From contig NC_089725.1 of the NCBI RefSeq assembly GCF_035083965.1, forward strand, positions 124,001 through 188,000: 64,000 nucleotides of DNA. The letters are read 5' to 3'. The DNA is from Branchiostoma lanceolatum (Eukaryota; Chordata; Leptocardii; Amphioxiformes; Branchiostomatidae). The notes under the pieces were generated by a model. It was not told the DNA's origin and made no database searches. It saw only the letters and a list, made by a program, of their open reading frames with translations. Position numbers and translations under genes: made by a program. Positions 56,701 to 64,000 of the stretch are shown here, piece after piece (positions within the stretch are counted from its first letter, which is position 1; each line of letters begins with the position of its first letter).

Positions 56701-57119
56701 TGATATCTGCCCTATCCAAGCCCAAGACTTCAATGTGCTACTGCAAGGATATACGTAAAGAGAACAACAATATGGCTCAATAATTAGTGTCGGGAACGCC
56801 TTAGCCTCCACCAGGCCTTTCTACGGGGGTACGGATCGTAGAATTCGGCAAAAAGGGGAATAATTGGCCAGGAGAGTCAATCCGCGAGAAGGTTAACATT
56901 TTCCCTGCGGCTGGCAAATGAAACCCTATAATGGTGACCAAACTCCCTTGGCAAAATCATTCTCACCACAGCCAGCGTAGTTATAATAGTGTTGACTGTA
57001 TCTTATATCGATGAGATGTGAAAACCGCTCGTACCTAAGGTTGATGCCGTTGCTGGTGTAGGCCTCTGTGGTGCACTCCAGGCGCACACCACCAAGGACA
57101 GGAGAAACAGAACCTTCAT
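53712..57119 (-). CDS. Small secreted cysteine-rich protein with a duplicated module (VWC-like)
   Basis: Six exons join in frame: 57119-57035, 56657-56526, 55949-55842, 54953-54822, 54290-54186 and 53737-53712, for 195 residues. The first exon is a signal peptide (MKVLFLLSLVVCAWSAPQRP). Exons 2 and 4 encode the same unit (FYPAGSTISE, then TDRCGCTYGTYC, then IGDCFPTC). Exons 3 and 5 encode a second unit (VIDxxTSxTDSxGAQCxCSWGQxLC). All internal exons are phase 1-1, so the pair duplicated as a block. The spacing of cysteines resembles von Willebrand factor C modules, but the match is loose. It is expected to be extracellular; function unknown. The last exon gives only GGDDILSG and a stop, with AATAAA on the minus strand about 90 bases further (near 53616-53621). 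Confidence 0.82.
55046..55640 (+). mobile_element. tRNA-derived SINE head split by a hAT-like insert
   Basis: The tRNA-like head is gtcggagtggcgcaaaggtt, then agagcgttggactcagaac. After the insert it continues caatagctataggtcccggg and then tgcgaacatctagc, a B box remnant. Without the insert the two parts join at the duplicated ctcagaac. It lies in intron 3 of the secreted-protein gene. Confidence 0.75.
55095..55535. mobile_element. Non-autonomous hAT-like element with 8-bp target duplication
   Basis: The left end is TAGTGGTGTGTACCTAAACC and the right end, read on the other strand, is TAGTGATGCGTGTCTAAACC. CTCAGAAC flanks both sides (55087-55094 and 55536-55543), a hAT-type 8-base duplication. 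Sub-terminal blocks of the form ggtccgga/tccggacc recur near both ends, as expected of transposase binding sites. 441 bases, no coding capacity. Confidence 0.9.
56275..56360. repeat. Single end of the MITE family seen at 1365-1622
   Basis: On the minus strand it reads atatgttagggtggagatct, then gacagaac, and further on gcagagatcccggtcccgat. These are the sub-terminal blocks of the element at 1365-1622. Only a short piece is present. It lies in intron 2 of the secreted-protein gene. Confidence 0.5.
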
Positions 57120-58095
57120 TTTCACTGATCGACTGTTCGGACAAACCGTGACTGTGATGGCCTGGCTAATACCTGAACATTTGCAAGCTTTCGTATCCGT
57201 TATGACGTCATGGAATGGACTAGACCACTGTTGAATAAATGCTGGTTACAGCACGTAGCGATAAAGAACCAAGACTCAGTCTGTATAGATCCCTTACATA
57301 GTTACCTCGTAAGATAATGTAGAAGCGTACATTTTTTTATAATGGTGAATTATCCTTCGAAACCATCGTATAATACATATTGTAGAATTCAAAGTGGTGT
57401 GCCCCCTTTTTGTGTCAATAATTAGTTTAAATAAGAACTTATCTAAAACTGAGCAAACCGCGGGGAGCGGGTTGGTGTTAGAGAACGCCTGGACACACAT
57501 CCCCACCTTCCGGCACAGCTGCACACACGGACAGGCTCCCACACGACGAACGACGGGCCGGAAAAATTACCCAGATATCTTAGTGTTTGCGCACACAGAC
57601 AACAAATGCACCCGTTGATAGTGTTTTATTTTCTACATGTCGGTAGTTTTTATTTCATGAACTATGAGATTTGATGACCCCTTGTGCTTTTTTAGGAACC
57701 ATTGTTGCTTGTATCCACTTTTGTGAAAATTTAATTGTCGTGCTCATACCAATGACAACATCAGCTGTTCTTAAGATGCAAACAATTCAAAGGATGGTTT
57801 GCTTCCGAGACCGGAGACCGGAGCCTTATTAGGACGGACACGCAGTTCCCGTGGGGGAGGGGGGGTGGGGTATTATAAGGTAGATAGGTAGGTAGGTAGT
57901 CGACGTGCTTACGTGCGACGTGTTTATAATTACGTGCCGCGTGCACCGTCGGGGTTATACCGCCCCTTGCGGGGTGACATACCCTTACGTTGGCTGATAC
58001 AAGACGGGGATGCACAAGGTCTCCCGTAAGGGTGAATGGTGTAAATCACCGTATGGCTGATACGAGATGGAGAATCACAAACTCCAGACAGAAGG
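57120..58095. other. Upstream region of the secreted-protein gene, no gene recognised
   Basis: It includes a (GGTA)n-like short tract at 57880-57899 and two direct copies of about 35 bases (ttggctgatacaagacgggg near 57992 and atggctgatacgagatggag near 58052). The latter abut the SINE and may be part of it. Confidence 0.5.
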
Positions 58096-58412
58096 ATTTG
58101 GACCATCGCACACCGGGGCATGCCCCTACTCTTTTTCGAGAGGTGTGATGGGTTCTTTCACGTGCGCGGGGTGTGGCTCTCCCCAAACACGGGACCTCCA
58201 TTTAGCGTCCTATCCGAAGGACGTCCCTAACCCTAGATGAGCTAGGTACTCATTTACACCTGAGTGAAGTGAGGAAAGTCGTGTTAAGTGCCTTTCCCAA
58301 GGGCACAACGTCGGGGCGCAAGTTCGGACATGTCTCTGGGCACAACCTGGGATTAGATCCCGGGTCCCATTGTTTGACAGCCGCGCGCTCTACCACTTGC
58401 GCCACACGACTT
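58096..58412 (-). mobile_element. tRNA-derived SINE, inverted copy of the 26221 family
   Basis: On the minus strand the head carries tggcgcaagtggtagagcgc (A box) and a cgggatctaatcccaggttg region. The body then follows: gcccttgggaaaggcactta, ggaggtcccgtgtttgggga and gaacccatcacacctctcga. Identity to the copy at 26221-26636 is high through the body, while the heads differ. Confidence 0.8.
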
Positions 58413-59609
58413 ATTGTTAACTATGTTCAAAGAAAGAAGTTTAACTATTTAGCACATGGAATACTTCCCCAAAGCTTCTTCAGTTCTCAACAATAAAGGC
58501 AACGGTGTTCTACGACTTTTTTCTACGTCTGGCATATTTTCCTGTCTGTTACTTTATCCTGCATCATATTACAATCATTATGAAAAGTGATACTCATGCG
58601 TCTTATTGAAAGGGGTCATTATGTTGATCAACAACCTCGTTTGGTTGTTGGAGAAGGTATGATGTTGCTTTTGGCTATGAATTGAATGAATGAAGACAAA
58701 GTCTATGATATACACAAAGCCTTACACGATTGTACGTGTGTATTCAACATCACCAAATTTGACTGAACATTAGCTCAAATACGTTCGTCTTGTAAAGCAG
58801 TACCAGTATATCTCTGTTTGTAATGCATAGCTGTGTTGATTTACTAGTTTTATACTATATTCAACACCTGTTTCCTTGTAAAGACGGATAGAAGGATATC
58901 GATAATAAATCTCAATATTATTGTTATCATCAAAAACAATTGTTTTTTTTGTTTCAAATCCTTGTACAAAGGCTACTTGAATCGTTACTACGTTATCATT
59001 TCAATGTGCTATTAAAATCTGAAAAAGATTATTGATCATATTGTCCATGACCAATCATCTTATTAGTTTGCATCAATATAATGTATACAACAGTGATCCC
59101 CGTTAGGCACAAGTATCGGTGATGGCCTTTTAAAAGTTGAGATTTGCATAGTTCATCATAATCCATAAAATGCCTATCATTGCATAAACGTTAGCTAAAA
59201 CACGCAAACCACTTTACATCAAATATCCGAAAAATGATGCATTCTTGAAGATATTACTACTATTCAGTAACTCGCTCCATGACTAAATGCCAAAAGCTTG
59301 CATTTGGAGGCTAAATTATGATATCATATAGCTATAACTATCTTTGCCATTTCCAAGATCCGTGCAACTTTGTAAGGTAATGTCATGACCAAAATGCAAC
59401 AGAAGCAAATGGTTTTCTTATACATTTCCTATACTTCTGTAGGTAGCAAACTAAAACTTTGAGAATAACCCACAATGGACATTGACATTGGCATGCAATA
59501 ATGCAATTACTTTCCCTGGCAGGAATTGAAAATAAAATATTGAATTCAAGCAAATGCTTTTGAGAAGAAGACTACAAAAGGTAGACTGGAAGTCCTTTAC
59601 AGTAACCCC
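58413..59609. other. AT-rich intergenic region downstream of ZNFX1-like
   Basis: No gene or clear repeat is seen. It should include the 3' UTR of the ZNFX1-like gene next to 59610, but no convincing minus-strand poly(A) signal was found near the stop. Confidence 0.5.
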
Positions 59610-60297
59610 TTAAAGAAGGTCGTCTAGGTTGAAGTTGTTCAGGTTAGCGGCGTCCGACCAGGCAGCGTGCGCCGAGCCGTCCATCTCGGGGGCGTGCTGG
59701 TTCCCCGCCGCCAACGCGTGGTTCTGTCCCCCGATGGCCCGGCCGCAGTCCGGACATCTACCCCCTTGGTTGGCGCCACCACAATCTCCAATGGCGTAGA
59801 AATGTCCCTGCATGTGATTTATAATGAACTTTTTTTTCATTTCCATCATGAACCATGCATAAAACAGAATATTAACCTAACTTGCATGTAACTTCAGGAT
59901 TTTCTATGATCACTATCATTGTTTGTTCTGAGGCAATATGCTTTTTCTGCACATGAACCTGAACAATGCCTAGAATCATTTTGAAGTAAACAGACATAGG
60001 ATATAGAAAATATGGAACTCATGTTCATGCAGTTAAATACATTCCAAAGGAAAGCATTGATTTTAGTACAAACGTAATCTGCATGAGCATGCTTTTTTTA
60101 TAGATGTTACACTAAAAATGCCTAAAAGTCTTTTAAAGTAAACATTGAAAATGGAATCGTAAAATTACCTTTGGAATGTAACGTTACATGAACTGCAAGA
60201 GCAGTACGAGTTCCATTGATGTAAGTGCAAGGGTCTGGTTGCACTCTGTGTAAAGGCACAATGTTTAAATTTCGTAGCGAATAGCACACACACACAA

Positions 60298-60350
<53 letters not shown>

Positions 60351-60442
60351 CACGCACACACACACGCACACACACACACACACACACACAAACGCGCGAA
60401 CACACACACGCACACACACACACACACACACACAAACGCGCG

Positions 60443-60487
<45 letters not shown>

Positions 60488-63400
60488 CTAACGTTACTCC
60501 AAAAACATACACCAAAAACACAGCGTGATTTTGAAACTTTTACAGAGCAAAAAAATAAACAAAACATAAGCTACATGTGCTCACGTTTGGGCACTTGTAC
60601 CAGTGACCCTTCCCAAGGCCGATGGCTTTGACAATCTCGGCCTTCTGTTCTGTCGTCAAAGCCGACAACTGGGGATGACGCCGGCGAACATCCTCCAGGA
60701 TGTCCTTACCCACGTCCAGGTCTTCTGTGCTGAGGAAGGTGCCGTGATGGAACAGGCTCTGTGCAAAAACAAATAAACAAACACGAGCTTCATTTGAGAA
60801 TATGAATCCCTACATGTACAACCATTACAAATACTGCTCATTTCAAATTCCATTGTAATGTCCTGTCTTTGAATAGAAATGAAAATATTGCCCCAACATC
60901 AAATGAGTCCAGAATAGCCAAACTAGAAAAAAAGAAATAATGAGTCTAGCCAAGATTTGATAGGTAACGTCAACGCTTATGATTCTACTGGGTACCCATG
61001 ACCGGCACATTAAAAAGAAAAAAGATAATTCAGAGATATCTCACTTTTCAGATATCCGGGCTTTCAATACATTGAGAATACGCTGACATCGATAACAGCA
61101 ATTCTAATGGTCTTAGGGTGCCTGGCGGTTTTATCAGAGTTGACGTTATATTTAAGCTCACGTTTTGTGGGACAAGGCAGATCTTGAAACAGAAATCATC
61201 AATTGCAAGAAAGCTCTCATAAAAGGTACCAGAAAAATGATTCAATATTTTCGATCTATCGGTAACCAATACCTGCAAGACTTGTATTTCCTTTGATTCC
61301 TGCTGACTAAGGTTCACAGCGTGTCTCTCGAGGTCATTCGTCAGGATGGACAGGTTGGTCTCCACGTGAACCCTCTTCAACTCTCGGTTAAGGTCGTTGA
61401 CCTCCTGTTCACTCATCCTGTACTTGAACCTGATGTGCATCAAGGTGGACTTCAGCATGTCGAGGTTCCTCTGAAATCTGATTCGGTTTTCTCTCGTCAG
61501 GGAATCCTTATTTTTTGTCAGCATCTTCTCGTAGTCGTTTATCGCCTTCAGGAATTCGAATTGCATTCGGATGACAGCAACTTCTCCTAAAGTCAAGTAT
61601 TCCATAGCCACAAGCTTGTCTTCCAACTTATGCCTCGTTTCCCTGTCGTCTGGTTCCCTCAGAAAACTAGCCCTTGCTATTTGTGCCTTGAGGGCAGTTG
61701 CTTGTCGGTGTATGTCGTGCATGTTGCCTCTGACCCTTCTCTTGACTTCCTCAATGTCGGCTAGAGCCTCCTTGATGTAGTTGGCGTATCTGAGATTGCG
61801 GCGGATGGGCGTTTTGCACCAGGGGCAAACTTTGAGCTGTATGCAAACAGTGCCGGTCTCGTCGGCAGTGTTTTTCTGTGTCATGTACATGTCCAGGGCT
61901 CGAACCTCTACGATGTGACCGCAGTCTTCCAGTTGGATGAAGCGAGCTCCTCTCTCGTCTTCGTCCCCGAACAGGATCGTCGTGACTTCTTCCCGATTGC
62001 AGACTCTGCACTTGGTGGGGCAAGGTTCACCACAGAGACCAATGCAGCGATGACCACAGCGTAGTTTTCTTCTGCAGGGCCGGTTACAGGGAGGCCTGTT
62101 GCACGGTTCACCGCATCGGCGTGTGCACCTTTGGTGTGGACACCTCCACAAGCAAGGCTCGTTGCAAGGTGCACACGGATCGCCACACCTGTGATTGCAT
62201 CTACTATGGAAACACCTGTTCTGACAGGCCACCTGGCAAGGAGGACATTCACCGGTACAGGGATATGTGCATGGGTGGGAGCAAACAAGACTACGACCAC
62301 AGGGATTGTTGCAGGAAACGTGGAGACGTCCCTGATAGCAGGAGCCGCATGTTCCCTGGCACAGATGCCCGCATTCCAGCACCTTCTGGCAAGCAGTAGG
62401 GCATCGGAAATTTTCTGGTTTCCGATGACATTCCGTTGTCACGTCATGTTTACATGGCCATCGCCTGGTGACTTGCTCCTTACATCTGTCGGTACATGAG
62501 CTGCCGCAGGCATTTTGGCAGCGATGCCCGCATGGTAGGATCTTCTCGCAAGGCTCACGGCAGCTGAACACATCTGGGTCCACGCTGCATGGCACCATCT
62601 GCTCGTGACCACAGTCTGGGATGATCTTTGGTACCCTGAACATACAGGGTCCGCAGTCCGCCCAACATCTCTTCCGACAGGGATGACCTTGCTCGCATTT
62701 GTTTGGACAGTCTTCATAGCATTTGTACACTTTGTGTTCCGGATCAGCGGGATGGCAGGATAGTCGACATCGGTGGCCACACTTGAGTCGTACGTCACAG
62801 TCCCTCATGCAGCCGCCCTCTGGTGCAGCTGTGAAGTCTTTAGCAGAGCGAGCCTCGACTTCCGTATCCGGATGGTTCTGACACCTCAGCTTCAGATGAC
62901 GACCAATACAGCCTCTTTCTTCCATGTCCGCCTTGATGTTACGCCAAAGCTCTGTCTTTCTAGCGAGCATGCTGATGTTCCCAACGCAGTAGAACCCCAT
63001 CCGTGCCCTGGACAGCGCCACGCACGCGCGGTTGGAGATGCTCAGGAAGCCGATACTGCCTTCCCTGTTGCTGCGAACCAGTGACAGCAGAACTATGTCG
63101 TTCTCTTCGCCCTGAAAGTTGTCCACGACTGTTACTCGAACTCCTTCGAAAAACCCCTTCTTCATCTTGCCTCTAAGTTTGTACAGCTGACCTTTGTAGG
63201 TCGTGAGGATAGTTATTCGCGACTTGTCGTACCCCTGCAGAATCAGGTATCGGCAAAGGGCCACGATGTAGTCGGCCTCGTGGTCGTTAGCATGGCTGAG
63301 GAGCTCCTCATTATGCACCTCATCTTTGTTGTGATCGATGAAGAAGATGTTCTTGTCAATGCCTTGAATCCTATCGTAGCTCCTGACTGACTCGTGGTCT

Positions 63401-64000
63401 AACAGGTTCGGGTAGATGTGCTTCATGAGAACTGAGATCTCTGGACGCATGCGATGTTGGGTCGATAATGTATGAGGATGGAGACCATTCTTCACCATGC
63501 GCTCGAATAGCGAGTAGTCAAGATTGAAGTCCTTGGCCAGCTTGTACACAGTGGGATTAGGACGGAGCTGTTGGTGGTCTCCTATCAGGATGAGATGCTC
63601 ACATCCGCCCGTCAAGGTCGTGATGACGTGTGCCTCCAGCACTTCCGCTGCCTCCTCGACCACGATGATCTTGGGGCTGACTCGTTCAAGGATCTTCCGA
63701 TACTTGGCTGCTGCCGTGGTGGTCATGCCGATCACCGTCGCGCCTTGTAGGACAGACAAGTCCTCTTCAAGTCCTAGTTCTTCCTTTTCTGTCGAGAGAG
63801 TCTCGTACTTTCTCTGCAGGTCAAAGACCTGCTGACGATAATGGTTGGTATATCGAATAACCCAGTAGTTATACAACCTCCACCGATCGGCCCACGACAG
63901 TTGCCAGATGTCATCCACCATGGCTGCTTCTTCAGCGTCCATCGCAGGGAAATGTCCACGGCCGTGCCTGATCCTCCTTTTCACACCATCCCAGTCGACT
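59610..64000 (-). CDS. ZNFX1: ZNFX1-like SF1 helicase with NFX1 and RZ-type zinc fingers (3' part)
   Basis: ZNFX1 is an interferon-linked, mitochondria-associated sensor of double-stranded RNA in mammals and acts in small-RNA inheritance in nematodes. Three exons are visible: 64000-61273 (open at the window edge), 60758-60585 and 59807-59610, joined in phase 0. The part seen is about 1030 residues. It begins after the Walker A motif. The helicase motifs are [14 protein letters not shown] (II), [12 protein letters not shown] (III), QHRMRPEI (IV), [12 protein letters not shown] (V) and ALSRARMGF (VI). Then follow many NFX1-type fingers (CGHRC, CxxxCGxC patterns), a coiled region, and a C-terminal RZ finger ([20 protein letters not shown], then [11 protein letters not shown]). 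The NFX1 array and RZ finger together mark ZNFX1; lancelets may have several such genes, so one-to-one orthology is not shown. Confidence 0.92.
60284..60486 (+). repeat. (CA)n microsatellite
   Basis: A long CA tract with interspersed acgc units, in the last intron of the ZNFX1-like gene. It creates long Val-Cys-rich open frames on the minus strand that are not genes. Confidence 0.95.

Noticed and set aside
60122-60567. Three overlapping Val-Cys-rich open frames of about 100-120 codons on the minus strand
   Set aside because: They are translations of the CA microsatellite in an intron of the ZNFX1-like gene.

Overview
This window is animal nuclear DNA, most likely from a lancelet (Branchiostoma). 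The reasons are intron-rich genes whose exons join cleanly into chordate-type proteins, a metazoan-type selenocysteine tRNA with a TATA box upstream, and many small transposons, tRNA-derived SINEs, LINE fragments and microsatellites in the introns. The species is an inference; the gene identities rest on motifs and on exon phases that I checked by hand.

Layout from left to right. NTPCR (+, 765-3712; its first exon is missing here). PPP5C (-, 15187-6902, 14 exons). A two-exon ATP-grasp ligase of unknown substrate (+, 17182-21181). A repeat-rich stretch with a LINE split by a palindromic Tc1-type transposon (22.3-25.1 kb) and a tRNA-derived SINE (26.2 kb). A CYP2-like cytochrome P450 (-, 31401-27092, 7 exons). 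DTD2 (-, 37344-33290, 4 exons), with a second LINE in intron 1. COA4 (+, 37497-38967), head-to-head with DTD2. A TMEM145/GPR180-family membrane protein (-, 43933-39922, 6 exons). PRDX5 (+, 44435-51329, 6 exons) with a mitochondrial presequence. The selenocysteine tRNA gene (+, 52880-52967). A small secreted cysteine-rich protein built from a duplicated exon pair (-, 57119-53712). The 3' part of a ZNFX1-like helicase/zinc-finger gene (-, 64000-59610), which runs off the right edge.

The genes do not form a pathway cluster. Several concern quality control or stress: DTD2 clears misacylated tRNA, PRDX5 removes peroxides, NTPCR hydrolyses nucleotides, PPP5C is an Hsp90-linked phosphatase, ZNFX1 is an antiviral RNA helicase, and COA4 helps assemble cytochrome oxidase. 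I read this as ordinary metazoan gene order.

The most notable items are the complete tRNA-Sec gene, a snap-back Tc1 element nested exactly in a LINE, a 52-bp triplication across a PPP5C splice donor, several foldback elements with clear target duplications, and the unassigned ATP-grasp enzyme. I saw no retroviral, Polinton or toxin remnants and no CRISPR array.
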